64,000 bases of DNA from assembly GCA_033060915.1 (NCBI GenBank), contig CM065377.1, forward strand, positions 58,765,183 through 58,829,182, given 5' to 3'. The translations under genes were made by a program, and so were the position numbers. This document shows, piece by piece, positions 45,759 to 58,772 of the stretch. The stretch comes from Euryodendron excelsum (taxonomy: Eukaryota > Streptophyta > Magnoliopsida > Ericales > Pentaphylacaceae). How positions within the stretch are numbered: the first letter of the stretch is position 1; the number at the start of each line of letters is the position of its first letter. The notes beneath the pieces were generated by a model that saw only the letters and a program-made list of their open reading frames with translations, did not search any database and was not told the origin of the DNA.

Positions 45759-47816
45759 TTAGTACGGCCTTGGGACAATTCCCACGTCTTTGATGCTCCA
45801 TTCGCGACCCAGATCTTCTGCCAAGGCGAGACAAGCAAAGGTTTCCCCTAGAGCTCCATAGATGTTGACATTGTTGATGCGGTTGTCAACCTCCTTCTTG
45901 TTCTGTGTAGCGGGTTCTTCTGTAAACAGGGTGTCCAGCTCACCCCCTTCCAATTCGAATGGCTCTGCTTGTGCTCTTGGCTTTTCTATCCTCCAGCTCA
46001 TTTCTTCATAGTTGTACTCATTTGTGGGCCAATGACTCTCTAGCAAATGGCATTCGGCCGTGGCATATTTCGGATGCAGAAACTCAGCACCCCATCCATC
46101 AGCAACCATGTTTTCAGTAGTCTCATCTCCCAGGAACATTGGCTCCTCAATGGGCCAGTCGGAAGCATCAGGCATTTCATCAGGGTTATGGAGATATATT
46201 GGGCATAATGGGAGATCCTCCTCCCAGTCATCTTCTTCCTCAGTCTCCCAATCGTCCTCGTAGTCTTCGGCTTCGGGCTCGTCAACCACTCCCTCACCCT
46301 CCATCTCTACTAGTATCATATTGATGGTGTGATCTGGTAGAGGGTTAACAGTCACATTGGGAGTGGGAACAGGTTTTATCGGCTGCAAATCAATAGTCTT
46401 ATTGTCGATCAGGTCTTGGATCTTGTGCTTGAGAGCAAAGCAGCTTTCGATGTCATGCCCTTGGCCACCTGAATGATATTCACATGTAAGAGCGGCATTA
46501 CAGGTCGGGGGCAGAGGGCTTGGCAACGGGCGAGCAGGGATGGGCTTCAAGATATTGTTCTTTAGAAGGCTATGGTAGGCCTCAGTTTGGGTGCAGGCCA
46601 AGGCATCGAAGGTGCGGATACGTCGAGCAGGTCTATTGAAGTTGGGTCATGCCCCAGCGGGACCATAGTTTGGGGTTGGAGCAGGCATGGTCAAGGTGGG
46701 CAAGGGCAGGACTAGGGGTGATTGTAGCGGAGGTCGGTATTGAGGTGGTTGGCTAGGCAGAATAGCAGACACTTCGCTTTCCTTCCTAATTGTGCCCCTT
46801 GTAGTAGCCATCTTCTTGGCTATGTTGGTGGTATTTTCTCCATTCTTGGCATAGGGATCTGTGATTCTTCCTGTCTTGAGGCCGTTTTCTATCATTTCCC
46901 CTTGCATGATGAGTTCGGAGAAGCTTTTTCCCACGCTTGTGCAGAGTTTCTCATAGAATATGCCTTGAAAAGTATGTATAAATAGTTGTACATACTCCTT
47001 TTCTTCCAACGGGGGATTAACTTGTGCAGCGGCCTCCCTCCATCTCAGGGCGTATGCTTTAAAATTCTCCTTCTCACCCTTGCTCATCGTCATCAAGGAC
47101 CAGCGATCGGAAGTGAGATCGATGTTGTGACGGTATTGGGCTTTGAATGCATTGACTAACTCCATCCAGGTTGTGATCTTCCTTAAGTCCAGTCGAGCGA
47201 ACCATTGTAGAGCTGACCCGGTGAGGCTGTGTTGGAATAACTACATAAGGAGCTTTGGGTCGTTGCCATGTCCACTTAGTGCTCCAACATATAGACGAAG
47301 ATGAGCAACAGGGTTACCGGTACCGTCGTACTTCTGGAAGTCAGGCATTTTAAACTTAGCAGGCCTCGGGTGGTCAGGGAAGAAACATAGCTCATCATAG
47401 GAGGTGAATCCGTAAGCATCATGGCCATGGAGACTTCGCAACGAATCCTCCAACCCTTGGATTTTCAGACTGAGAGGGTCTAGAGGGGCCTTCTTCATAA
47501 CAGGTGAAAGTAATTTGGTCTCCTCTTCTTCAGTATTGACCCTTTTGGCATCTTCTTTGGTTTTCCCAGCATTGTCAGACTGAAGCAAGATCCTCGGATT
47601 AGCGGGTTCAAGATCTTTAGATGAAGTTGTTGATGATGACGGGACTGCAGTAGCATCCTTCATGGCCAGAGTTTGAATGAGTTTGAGCATCTCATCCATC
47701 TTAGTCCTCATTTCATTAATTTCCTCTCGAGAGACTTGAGAGGATTCTTCAGGGTTAGCAGCCATCAGTGATGCTTTGTGCCGAGTGATAATAGGATCCC
47801 TAGGTGGATGTTGCAC
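45759..47816 (-). pseudogene. gag of element I, full length, two in-frame stops
   Basis: One frame of 686 codons from ATG at 47816 to TAA/TAG after PRPY at 45759, broken by TAG at 47243-47241 (expected CAG) and TGA at 46649-46647. The N-terminus has a probable coiled coil (EEINEMRTKMDEMLKLIQTL). The Gag core starts near codon 155 (KFKMPDFQKYDGTGNPVAHL) and runs over QHSLTGSALQWFARL and GEKENFKAYALRWREAAAQV to GEMIENGLKTG near codon 345, the retrotransposon gag pattern of Tat/Ogre elements. CEYHSGGQGHDIESC near codon 445 is the nucleic-acid binding motif, followed by a very acidic stretch near codon 520. Gag would package the RNA in the cytoplasm. No pol follows in any frame. Two point mutations separate it from an open frame, so the insertion is fairly recent. 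Confidence 0.88.
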
Positions 47817-49283
47817 TTTCTTGGGAGCAATGTTGACTCAGTGCAAGGTGACTTCTGTAAAAAAAAAAGGAAAAGACAAAAACACAAGTCACAAGTTAGT
47901 TTTTGGTTTTTAGAGAATTTTATGCAATGCATGTCCTAGGGTTGCCCCTGCTTGAGAGGGAGACTAAACATGATGTATCGGCTCACTTTTGGAGATAGGG
48001 GAATTGCCCCTGTATGCAGACACCTTACCTGTCAGGTAGGAAACTTCAGCCATTCATGCATTCATTCATAAAAATAAAGAAGTACATTAACTTTTGAGTC
48101 TAAGATACAAAAGAATTGAAATACATTTTAATAGGGGGAGGGGGAACATTTTCCTTTGGACTTCCACCTATCTACTTTTACAAAGGGAAACCCTAAACTA
48201 CTCTTGAGTCTTCGGATTCGCCTTCCTTGGATTTGATGTCGAGGGGGTCGCTGAGAGACCTTGTTGATTGATTGCCCCTTGTCTTCTTGGCAACCCTATC
48301 TCCGTGAGCATAGAGGGATTGGGGCCCCTCTTATGGAATGAATCGAGATGCATGCAATAGACTTTAGGGTTACGCGGGAACCCTTAGGGTTTGGGTAGGT
48401 TTAATGCAAGGGAGAGTGACGTTGGTGTTACTCTCAATGGGTTGATCATATGCATGAGAATGTAGTGACTTGAGTTACTTGGAACTCTTGTCTTGACATG
48501 AAATATTGAATGCATGAACATGAATATGCAAAGAGTATAAGGAGAGAAGGTACAATTGAAGTAAACATGCATGCATGAACAGTTAGACAAGCATTATAAC
48601 AGTATAAATACAAGCATTATAACAGCAGGTATAAATGAAAGTAAAAGCAGTCGCCCTTTCCTCCGTGATTTTGAAAACGGTGCTCGTGTCCTAAATCCGG
48701 CAGAGGTTCGGCTATGCATGGTGTCTATATGAGTATGAGGTTGAGGGTTGACTAATGCGTCCTAAAAAGGCTCGGTCCCCGGATCTTCAAACCTAGGCCC
48801 ACTCCCTGAGGTGGTGCCATGATCGGTTGGTGATCCGAGCGGGGGAACCATCAAGAGGCCGTAGGCGAAGAAACTGACACAGCATCTTGCCCACAACCAA
48901 TATACCGTTCCCCCTTTCTAACTAGAAAGGACATATCAGGGTATGCAAGTATGCAGAATGCAAGTGCACATGCAGTGTGTGTGTGATTTTTTTAAAAGTG
49001 GAGGAAAGGACCCAACAACTCCCATTCATCCTGTACATCACATTCATGCAAAGCAGTTAATAAAATTTAAACATAAAGCGCACCAACAAAACAAAGATGC
49101 AAGTGTTAGTATGTGGCTGGCAAACATAATACAAGATAATATGAGTAGATGCATGTTTTTTGAAAACAATTTTGAAAATTTGGTTTTGAAAATTTGAAGT
49201 GAATAGGATTGAGCCAAGTTAATTGAAGACTCTACATGGGTAAAGGGTAAAGAGACATGACTAACGGCCTAACCCTCTAAGTG
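47817..49283 (-). other. Leader (5' UTR) of element I
   Basis: About 1.5 kb, noncoding. A 3' splice-like T11ACAG (reverse of 47857-47870) lies about 40-55 bp before the gag ATG. The blocks 48180-48560 and 48640-49060 match the leader of O in reverse order of coordinates and are still visible in H. Confidence 0.65.
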
Positions 49284-49301
49284 TCCCCAGCAGAGTCGCC
49301 A
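49284..49301 (-). promoter_or_regulatory. Primer-binding site of element I
   Basis: Reverse strand TGGCGACTCTGCTGGGGA, two bases (GC) inside the LTR. tRNA-Arg type typical of Ogre/Tat. Confidence 0.87.
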
Positions 49302-52300
49302 GCTGTTGCGCCCAGATTTTTCGCGCCCGAGGAATACTCACCCAAGTGGGAAAAATGCTGTACTCTCTCGTTAGAACTCACCCTCCTAGAAGAATGAGTG
49401 CGACTAGGTTTGAATTGAAAAATTGATTTGAATAAAGGGCTTTTGAAAAAGATTTGGAGTCGCCACCTAACTTGATTAAGGTGAGTTAGGTCACCTAAAA
49501 ACTAAGCATAGTCCGAAAACTACACTTAAGGTTTTGAAAAACGATTTTGAAAATATCTCCTCAAGAGAGGGTTTTTTAGGAAAACGGGTTGTTTGGCAAC
49601 CTTTGGAAAACATTTAGCCCCTTTTAGAAAAATAACTCCTTTTGGTCTTTCGAAAGCAGTGATCTAAGTTCGGAGGTTGATTACGTGTAGGGAAGACGCA
49701 CTAAGCTATCACCCTACCCCGCCCTTTCGGTACCTACATGTCAATCTACCCTAGATTCACCTACGAGAGTCTTCAATTAACATATGTTCAACCCTATTCA
49801 CTTTAGGAAAACAATGTTTGAAAAATATGATGCATGATATGCAAGTGCAAGATGAAAGAATTGGAAAATAGAAATTGATTGATTTGATTTGAAAATAGAT
49901 TTGAAAAGATGGAATTGAAATTGGAAACTTTGAAAACTTGGAAATAGGAATTTGAAAATAGAAATTTTGAAATTGAAATTTGAAAATTGATTGGAATTTG
50001 AAACTTGAAAAGATTTTGGAAACCACACCCATTGAGGGTGGAATTGAAAGTTTGAAAAGTGTTGTGACCGCACCTATGAAGGTTGCCTACGTATCCCTTT
50101 GGGGGAATCAGGTCAGTCGTAGTTCGGACAAGAGTCCGATTGAAAATAGAAGAGTGGATTGAAGAAGGAACTTGAATTGGACATTGAATGTGATTTGAAA
50201 TTAGAAAAGGAGATTTGAAATTGGAATTGAGAGGATTGGACTTGCTTTGGGAAGATTGATTTTGGAAAGACTTGGTTTTAGAAAGAAGGAGGTTTAGGAA
50301 ACCTAGACTTGAGATTAAGAAGGATTGGATTGGAATGTTGGATTTGGAAGGTTTGGAAGGATTTGGAAACTTGAAATTTAGGAAAGATTTGGATTAGAAA
50401 AGTTTCGAATTAGGAAAATGTTATCTTTGGAAAGTTTCATTTTTGGAAAGTTTTAGGTTTAGGAAAGTTTCAACTTAGGAAAGTTTTGAATTAGGAAAGG
50501 TTTGGGTTTAAGAAAGTTTCAACTTAGGAAAGTTTCGAATTTAGAAATGTTTGAAAAGAGAAGTTTTGATTTTGGAAAGTTTTGAAAACAAGGAAGTTTT
50601 GAAAATAAGAGAGTTTCGTTTTGGGAAAGGTTTGAAAAAGGAAAGTTTTTAGTTTAGGAAATGTTTAAATTAAGAAAATTTTGAGTTTAGAAAAGTCTTA
50701 GATTTGAAAAGATTTTGAAGTTTTGGAAAGTTTAGAATTTAGAAAGATTTGGGTTTAGGAAGATTTAACTTAAGAAAGTTTTGAATTTGGAAAGATTAGA
50801 ATTTTAGAAAGATTTGAAATTTGGAAAGTTTAGGATTTAGAAAGTTTTAGAGTTTAGAAAGATTTAAGATTTTAGAAAATTTTAGAGTTTTTAGAAAATC
50901 TTGAAAATTAAGAAAGGTTTGAATTTAGGAAAGGTTTAAAAGCTTGAATTTAGAAAGTTAAGATTTGGAAAAGGGGTTGAATTAGGAAATGGTTGAATTA
51001 GGAAAGATTTGAAAGTTGAGTTTTAAAATTTAGGAAAGATTTTTATGTTCAAGTTTAGGAAACTTAAGATTTAGGAAGGAATTGAATTAGGAAATATTTG
51101 GATTTGGAAAGGGTTGGATATGGTTTCTAAAAGAAAAAAGATTTGATTTTGTTTCCAAAAACGGAAGACAGGATCTAGTTTCCTAAACGGGGAGATTTGA
51201 TTTGGTTTCCTAAAGGGGAGATAGAATTTGGCATGGATTTGGAAAGGGAAATTCTAGAAACCCTAGATTTGGAAAATTATTGTTTTGACGTAGAAAAGTG
51301 GTTTTGGAAAGGTGTATAGTTTTGATGTAGAAAACAAGAGGTTTTGGAAACCTAGGTTTGGGGCAAAGTTTGAAAATCATGTTTTTGGAAAGAAAAATTA
51401 GGGTTTCCTAATTGTGGGTTCTAGGGCTTGACTTGGGCTCTAAGGAAAGAATTTTTGGAAAACGTGTTTTTGGAAACGAAGGTTTTTTAGAAGGGAATCG
51501 TAGGGAGGAGTTTTTTTGGAAAGCATGCTTTTAGAGAGGGAATTTTTGGAAAAAGATTTTAGAAAAGAGGGAGTTTCGGAAAGTGTGTTTTTAAAAACGT
51601 AAATTTTGGAAAGAAGATCCTAGAGGAGAGTTTCTAGAAGAAAAATTTTGGGAAGAGAGTTTTTGGAAAGAGTTGCGGGGAATGTTTTTAGAAAGTGGAT
51701 TTTGGGGAGAGGATTTTGGAAAGGAATTGAAAAAGAGTGTTTTGAAAAAGAGATTTTGAAAGGGATTTTTTGAAATCAATTTTGAAGATGGGAGTTTTAG
51801 GAAAGTATATTGAAAAAGAGATTTTTAGGAAGAGATTTTTAAAGAGAGTTTTTTAGAAGGTGTAAAAACATCTCACTTTCCTAAAGCGATTCTAGCCATA
51901 AGAGGGCTAGAACCACTTTAAGAAAGTGGTTTTGAAAACAAAGTTTGAAAATATAGGCCGAAAGGCCACTTTTAATATAACACTTTCCTAAAGCAACTCT
52001 AGCCATGGAAAGGCTAGAATCACCCTAGAATTGTGGTTTTGAAAACAAGTTTTTGAAAAAGAGATTTTGATGCAAATTTCGAAAATAAGTTTGAAAACGG
52101 TTTTAAAAATGAGTTTGAAAATGAATTTTGGAAGATGCAAGACTATGATATGCACAATGCAATTTGGGGTCGTGAACATACAAGGTTAAGGTTTCACCAC
52201 ATAATCAAGGGGGCCGGACCCACGTGGTCTTTGGTTAGACTATAAGAAAGCCCCCGACACGGTGACTCTCCAATAGTCCAATCCTCCACATGGACCGGGA

Positions 52301-53099
52301 ATCCCCTTGTTTCAAGCATGCAAAGAAAGGGGGGGGAAAGAGATGGGGGATTAAAATAGAGAAAACCCAAGTGGGTTGGAGAGAGAAGAGAGAGGGGGGA
52401 AGTGCGGAAATTTAAATAGGGAGCCTACCTTGTTTCTTGTTTATTTTGCGCGCCGTGTAGTCTTCGGTCTTCGGTCTTCGGTCTTTGTCTTGATCTTCAC
52501 CTTCAGCCTTCAAGGGTTGTTTTCAAGCTTTGGATGGCAGCTCTTCAAGTCTTCCAAGGATGGTTGAAGGTTAGGGTATGAGTGTATGGGGGTGTATATG
52601 AGTGTATAGGAGGCTAGGGTTTGTGTAGGGTGGCTAGGGTTTGGAAAACCTAGGGAGGCTAGGGTTTTGGAGGTGCTCGAGCTCTGTATATCGAAGTATA
52701 GGGTTTTTAGGTTAAGTTTTCAGACCCTTTTCACGTTGAACGAGGCTCTGTATTTATAGAAATTGGACAAGCCTGGCGCCTGTTACAGTGGCGTTAGGGC
52801 AAAATTTACACTGGCACCACTAGGAGTGGCGTCAGGCCATTTTTTGGCTTGGCGCCACTGCTAGTGGTGCCAGCCATTTAGGAAACAATTAAGGTCGGCA
52901 AGCAACGTATCTTTGACTAGATTTGGGCGCCTGACTAGTGACTACCATGTAAACTTTAGCTTGGCTTCACTAGGAGTGACTCCGGAAAGTCCAGGAATGA
53001 TTTGAAGGGGCCGGGAGTGACCCGGAAGGCCGGAAAGGAGCAGGAACACCTAAAATAGTGTCCTGGAGGTATTTGACTTGAAAAGTGAGGATAAGGTGG

Positions 53100-53760
53100 G
53101 TCGGAAAGGTTGATCGGGCCTTTAGGGGCAAAACGGTCAATCGGGCCGGAAACTGCCGGGGCGAACCCGGATTGTCCCGGAAAAAGACTTGGGATCTGGA
53201 AACATTATTTGGAATGTTCCCAGAGGTTGCCGGTTTGATTCCCAAGGCTGGCGTGGTCGGAAATGGAGACCGGCCCACCAAGGGCAAAACGGTCATTTTG
53301 TACCGGGTTTGCCGAAACTGACTCGGAATGGTCCGGAAAGGTAAAGGAAGGTCGAGAATACTATAAAAAGTATTCTCGGGACATTATCGGTTTGATACCC
53401 AGCGCCGGTGTGGTCGAAGAAGGAGACCGGCCCTACAGGGCTAAAACGGTCATTTTGTACCGGGTTGGCCGGAACTGACTCGGAATGGTCCGGAAAGGTA
53501 AAGGGAGGTTGAGAACACTATAAGCAGTATTCTCGGGACATTGTCGGTTTGATACCCAGAGCCGGTGTGGTTGAAGAAGGAGACCGGCCCTCCAAGGGCA
53601 AAACGGTCATTTTGTACCGGGTTGGCCGGAACTGACTCGGAATGGTCTGGAAAGGTAAAGGAAGGTCGAGAATACTATAAAAAGTATTCTCGGGGCATTA
53701 CCGGTTTGATACCCAGAGTCGGTGTGGTTCCCGGGGCATTCGGATGCTTAGGGGCAAAAT
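53100..53760 (-). repeat. 157-bp tandem array in I 5' LTR (4 units)
   Basis: Marker GCYGGYGTGG near 53247, 53404, 53561 and 53718, as in the partner LTR. Confidence 0.85.
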
Positions 53761-53849
53761 GGTCATCTTGATCGAAAAGTCTCAGAAAAAGCCCTGAGGG
53801 TAGTCTGGTTATTTTTCACTGAAGTGAGCTAACAAACATGGGTATTGAC

Positions 53850-54510
53850 CTAGGTGTTGAGTATTTCCGCTACTCGGACGGGGTTAACGATTTGAGAGTA
53901 TTTCCGCTACTCCAACGGCTCTGTGAGTATTTCCGCTACTCTGACGGTTCTGTGACTATTTCCGCTACTCTAACGGTTCTGTGACTATTTCCGCTACTCT
54001 AACGGTTGACTATTTCCGCTACTCGGACGGCTCTGTGAGTATTTTCGCTACTCTAACGGTTGAGTATTTCCGCTACTCGGACGGCTCTGTGAGTATTTCC
54101 GCTACTCGGACGGTTGAGTATTTTCGCTACTCGGACGGCTCTGTGAGTATTTCCGCTATTCTAACGGTTGTGTGAGTAGTTTTGCTACTCGGACCGTCTC
54201 GAGGAATAAACTGTCTCGAGAGAGGGATTGGAAAGGGGTCTTACCGTCTCCGAAGAGACGTGCCTGGATTGGAACCGTCTCGAGGAATAAACTGTCTCGA
54301 GAGAGGGATTGGAAAGGGGTCTTACCGACTCCGAAGAGACGTGCCTGGGTTTTGAGTGTTTCCGCCACTCTAACGGTGTGAGTATTTCCACTACTCTAAC
54401 AGTTTGGTGAGTACTTCCGCTACTCTAACGGTTTTGTGGGTGTTTCCGCCACTCTGACGGTTTTGTGAGTGTTTCCGCCACTCTGACGGTTTTGTGAGTA
54501 GTTTTGCTAC
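53850..54510 (-). repeat. 29-bp and 80-bp repeat block in I 5' LTR
   Basis: As at 39720-40460 but with fewer units: two instead of four GTGAGTGTTTCCGCCACTCT units near 54430-54490. Confidence 0.85.
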
Positions 54511-54753
54511 TCGGACCGTCTCGAGGAATAAACTGTCTCGAGAGAGGGATTGGAATTGGAATAAGAAAGGACAATGCCCCTAAGGGCATTTTGGTCATTT
54601 TGCCTCTATTTGGGCCTGATAGGCCCGCGAAGCAATGGAAAGATGAAATCTGGACCTAGGGAATTGGATTCGATAGGAATATGTCCACAATGACTTGAAA
54701 ACAAGTCTGGATGGAGTGCAGACTGCCGAGCGGTCAAAAATGGGGTGCTTACA

Positions 54754-54758
54754 AATAC
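54754..54758. repeat. Right target-site duplication of element I (AATAC)
   Basis: Exact copy of 35168-35172. Confidence 0.95.
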
Positions 54759-54953
54759 GAATCGCCCGAGTGGTTTGTTAGAGAAACTCCGGAACAAGAA
54801 AATGAAGGCCAAACAATCAAGAAAGCTGATGATTACATCATCACCACCAACTCACTTGGAACTCCGGGAGAAGCATCTACCTATCCTACCTTAGCTGAAA
54901 ATCTCAACCGTGGATGGAATGCAGACAATGGCACAAGCCCAAGACCTTACTAG
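54759..54953 (+). pseudogene. gag of element O, 3' part
   Basis: Resumes in the frame that stops at 35172 once one copy of the duplication is removed. It encodes 64 codons ending SPRPY plus stop, matching the VPRPY end of gag in I; the phrase LGTPGEASTYPTLAENLNRG is the counterpart of LGETFACLALAEDLGREW. No pol follows. Confidence 0.85.
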
Positions 54954-56926
54954 AAATGGGTTCCTTGCACAAGCGTACAAGAAAGGGGTGGTTTCACCTA
55001 CTTTCTTTCTATCCCTTTTACTTCTTGTCTTTAAATTAATGTTTACATTTTCTTATTGCCTAAGAACCTTATGCTTTTCGTAAAAATAATAATAATAATC
55101 AAATGACAGTCTTTTATTCCATTGCTGTTGTCTTGTCTTCCCGGGGAATAGTGACTACTTTCTACGTAAGGGGTATGGTTTGTCTTATGGAATGATCCAA
55201 CTTGAAGGGATGATAGCATGAGTTAACCACTTGCCAAATGACCAGCCTTTCTCAGAGAGAGAGGACAAGGATGAGTGAGGATACTACCCAAAGGCAGCAC
55301 TTGCAGGACTCTGAGGCTAGGCGATGTGTGGCCAGTTTATCAAAATGAAAAGAAGCCATCTTTCATTCCCCCATATATAAAGAATAAATAATTAAATAAA
55401 TGAACAAATGTGCTCATACTCCCTTTGCTTAACCCCTAGTGCCTCGCGGAAAGCAAAAATTTTCTTTGTTAACCCTGATCCAAGACTGTCCTCCCCACAC
55501 TGGGGCAGATAATAGTTGAGAACTCTAGGAGTGGTGTCCACCTCTATCATGCTAGGATAGTGTTGAAAGCTCTATAGATCAAGCAATCTGATTCAAAGTG
55601 AAGAGAGACCCTCATTTCATTTCCCATACAGTCAAAAGTAACCCCTTGCCAAACCCGTTGAGCCACTTATCCTTTCTTAACAAAACCCCAACCTAGGGAT
55701 CACTGCCCACACTGGGTATATTGAACTATCAAGGAAGAGGTTTAAGGGGAAAGGGTTAAAGAATTGTTTTGTTTCATAAAAGAACAGAAAAGAAATAGAA
55801 AGAAAAAGCAAAAGAAAGGAGGTGCCAAGGGGCAAAAGGCTAAAAAAAAAAAAAATCCTTTAAGGAAAGGTCTGAAGAAAATTATGAATGAGTTATCTTC
55901 GAAAGCATATAAGAAGATCAAATGAGAAGAAAGTCATGTCTCTCTCAAAAAGGTACATGGAAAGGGTGAAAGAACGAGGTCAATATGGTCAAAGGCAAGA
56001 AGGAAATTTAAAGGTGATCCTAGATTACAAGGAAACCCAGTAGAAACAATAGGTTTGAGCCTTCACCCTTTCTTGCAAAACCCTGAAACCATGGCCTACA
56101 TTACAACCCTATTAAAGTCCACTCTGATTGAAGATAGATTGCTTGATCTAAATGAGTTAGATATGCTGCCAATGTTAAAAAAAAAAGAAAAAAAAAAAGA
56201 TGCTAATCCTACTGAAAAACGGTTAAGGACAGTTTGGATCTAAGCCTTGCTGAAAACAACATTGAATTTGAGCCTACATATCCTGTTGTTTCTAAAACCC
56301 CATAACATAGCCTACATTACGGTCCTAAACAAAGTCTTCTCAGATTGAAATGACTGACCACTTATCGCTTTGCCAAAGGTCAGGTAAGCTGTTGTTGAAA
56401 CCGCGAGAGTCGAGAGTCTTAGCCCAATAACCCTATACACTAACCTTAAGATAGAAAGTGGGAGGCGGTCAAGAGGTTGAGAAAGGTGCGAAGTGCTATC
56501 AACCGATCGAGGTAGGATTAGGCCAGAAGAGAGGTTAAAAATCCCCGAAGAGAAGGGAGTTAACATTCCCAGGACTACAAGTCTAACAGCACTTTGTGTC
56601 ATTCTATTAACATATTCCTAACCTGTGCATTTGTTATAAAAAAAAAAAAAAAATCAGCATGAGCTTTGCACATATAGGGCATAACTCCCTGTAGAAATAG
56701 AAGTCATCAGCATCAACTCATGTAATAGATATCTAACATCATCATACATCACATGCATCTAATCATATGCCTTGCTGTAAAGATCATAAATGTATTTGTC
56801 TATCCATGCATCTAAGTACCATAAATATTTATTTTGTACAACATATCAAAAATAAAACTGTCTAACATAAATACAACTTAGGGACCAGGGGCAAAAGAGG
56901 ATCAGAATCTCTACAAGGGGCATCTC
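54954..56926. other. Spacer between gag and PMD gene in O, no pol
   Basis: Mirror image of 43878-45758, about 2 kb. It contains the conserved CCCACACTGG motif (55493, 55708), A runs (55845-55857, 56179-56198, 56638-56653) and the small conserved frame on the minus strand (56602-56312). No pol motif seen. Confidence 0.6.
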
Positions 56927-58771
56927 TCATAGGTCGAAGTCAATATCATCTGGATCAAAATCCCCGAAACCCGGCATCGGAGGAGGAGGGTAACTACTCA
57001 AAGCACCACCATCCTGCAGGGAAGGTAGAACCAAAATCAGCCGCAAGTAAAAGGAACTAAGCAACAGCAGAGCAATAAGGAGCAAAGAGAGAATAACTTA
57101 CCCCCCCACCACCCATCTGAGATAACCGAGCCGTCAGGGAAGCTACCTCGGCCTGGTACTAGTCCCGCTCCATCTGGTACTGGTCTCTCTGGTCTCTCAC
57201 AGCAGTAAACTCGGCCTGGGGCACATATCCTCCAGCACGGCGCCATAGATCAACCACCTCCTGGCCAACAGTGTACCCACCGACTACTACCTCAAACCGG
57301 GTGAAGGCACCAACCGAATGGGCTCCAAAGTGCGCGGCATAGTCCGTATCCAGAGGGAGCAAGAACTCAGCACCTGGCTGACGCTCCTGATAAGGAATGG
57401 GCACTCCCGCCACCAGGGCTCCAAACATATACTCTGGCGGAGCCCCTGCTGATCGAAACTCCTCGTGAAACTGCCGCCAGTGCCGCTCTCCAAGGTAGGA
57501 CTCCCAGGTGTCATCACTGAGAAAAGCAGCTCTCGACAAGGACAACGGGACCAGGTACTGGACTGTCTTGTAATGGACTGATCCAATAAAGGGTCGCCAG
57601 GTCACATCCCTTGCCTCGATTAGCTCTAGGTTAGCCCGGAGCGTCACAAAGTCAATAATCTTCGATCGCTGGGCTACCCAGTCACGAGCCCACCTCAAAG
57701 CATGAGGATAGAGATCATCCTCAACAACTGCAGGGCGACGCACCGACAGGTACTCGTAACTCCACCAGACAAAGAAGGGCCAAAAGCTAGTCATGCTGCC
57801 CCAACGAGAAGAAGTCCGAACCCGCATCGATCGAAGAAAGCAGCCAAAAGAAAAGGACCCCCAGTCCAACTCAGATAAGGCTCCCAGACTGGCTACTATA
57901 CTCACTAGACGGCACGGCACGAGTGACTTGTTGTTGTTACAAAAGCAGCTAAAGATGATATACAACACAAGTCGCCGTCTCATGATATCCCGCCTGGTAG
58001 GCGATGGCTCAGTAGCAAAAGTACGCTCACCCTGGCTAATCCAAGAGACTGGGAAGGCAGAACGCTCAGGATGAGGCAAGTCCAACAGCAAACAGGCCTC
58101 GTCCCTGCTGACTGGGTGCAGGGTGATCTGCCGGCTGACAAAGGAGAGTCTTGTGATAATCACCCAATCTAAAGGAGTAGGGCCTAACTCGAAGCCGACA
58201 AAATGAAAGGTCCCAGTCTTCCCGAACCACCTCTCAACAAGTGCCAGTACCAAATGCCGGTTTAGGCGGTTAGCCTGTAATCCCATAAAGGCGCCAAACC
58301 CAATCTCTGCCAAGAAGGCGCGGTATGATGGGGCAGCCTGCTGCATGGTCACAAAAACCTGATGAACAGCCCTCGGAAAGCTGTATGTACCCGCGGAGAT
58401 GGCAAATGCTGTCTGGAGTATACACTAGGATGATAGGCCAAATCCTCGAGTGGTGGGACATCTGGTATCTGCAGATCTCCCAAGTCGGCGTCTGTCTGTC
58501 TATGCCTAGAAGAAGCTCTCCCATAGCCGGTCACCTCGTCCCCAAGGCCCGGTACCTCCTCCTCGGCATCAATCTCCTCAGCAAAAGCCTGCTCAACTGG
58601 AAGAAAAGAGTCGACAGGTAGTCTACTCCCCTGCCCGCTCTGGCTGGATGAAGATCGTCCGGTAGATCATCGACTACCTCTGGATCGACTAGAACCGCCA
58701 GCAGAATCTGTCCGGGCCGCCTTCCCTGAGCAGCGTCTCCTCTTAGAACTGTCATCACCTGCATCTTCCAT
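56927..58771 (-). pseudogene. PMD protein gene, antisense in element O, two nonsense codons and one frameshift
   Basis: Same structure as in I: ATG at 58771, coding exon to 57102, 88-bp intron 57101-57014 (GTAAGT to CTGCAG), last exon 57013-56927. It is one base shorter than in I because a G is lost in a G run near 58370, which shifts the frame before the PMD core. TGA at 58669-58667 replaces CGA of I and TAG at 57161-57159 replaces CAG. The longest intact piece (58352-57159, 397 residues) spans the PMD core. By eye about 33 of 395 core residues differ from the copy in I. None of its lesions is shared with I, so both descend from an intact gene. Confidence 0.85.
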
Positions 58772-58772
58772 C

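Larger units (their letters stand above)
35173..54753 (-). mobile_element. Element I: complete minus-strand Tat/Ogre-type retrotransposon with gag and antisense PMD gene, 19,581 bp
   Basis: Reading right to left: 5' LTR 54753-49304, primer site 49301-49284, leader, gag 47816-45759, spacer, antisense PMD gene (plus strand, 42032-43877), polypurine tract 40713-40699, 3' LTR 40698-35173. Perfect AATAC duplications flank it. It is inserted in gag of O in the opposite orientation. No pol domain is visible between gag and the 3' LTR, so it must rely on enzymes from another element. The two LTRs are nearly identical by eye apart from minisatellite copy number, so this is the youngest insertion in the window. 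Confidence 0.93.
49304..54753 (-). mobile_element. 5' LTR of element I, 5450 bp
   Basis: Plus strand TGTTGCGCCC to GGGGTGCTTACA. Almost identical to 35173-40698 over its whole length by eye; the terminal TGTTGCGCCC and TGTCGCACCC differ by transitions. TATA box (reverse) at 52751-52758; 157-bp units 53100-53760; minisatellites 53850-54510. It drives the gag transcript leftwards. Confidence 0.93.
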
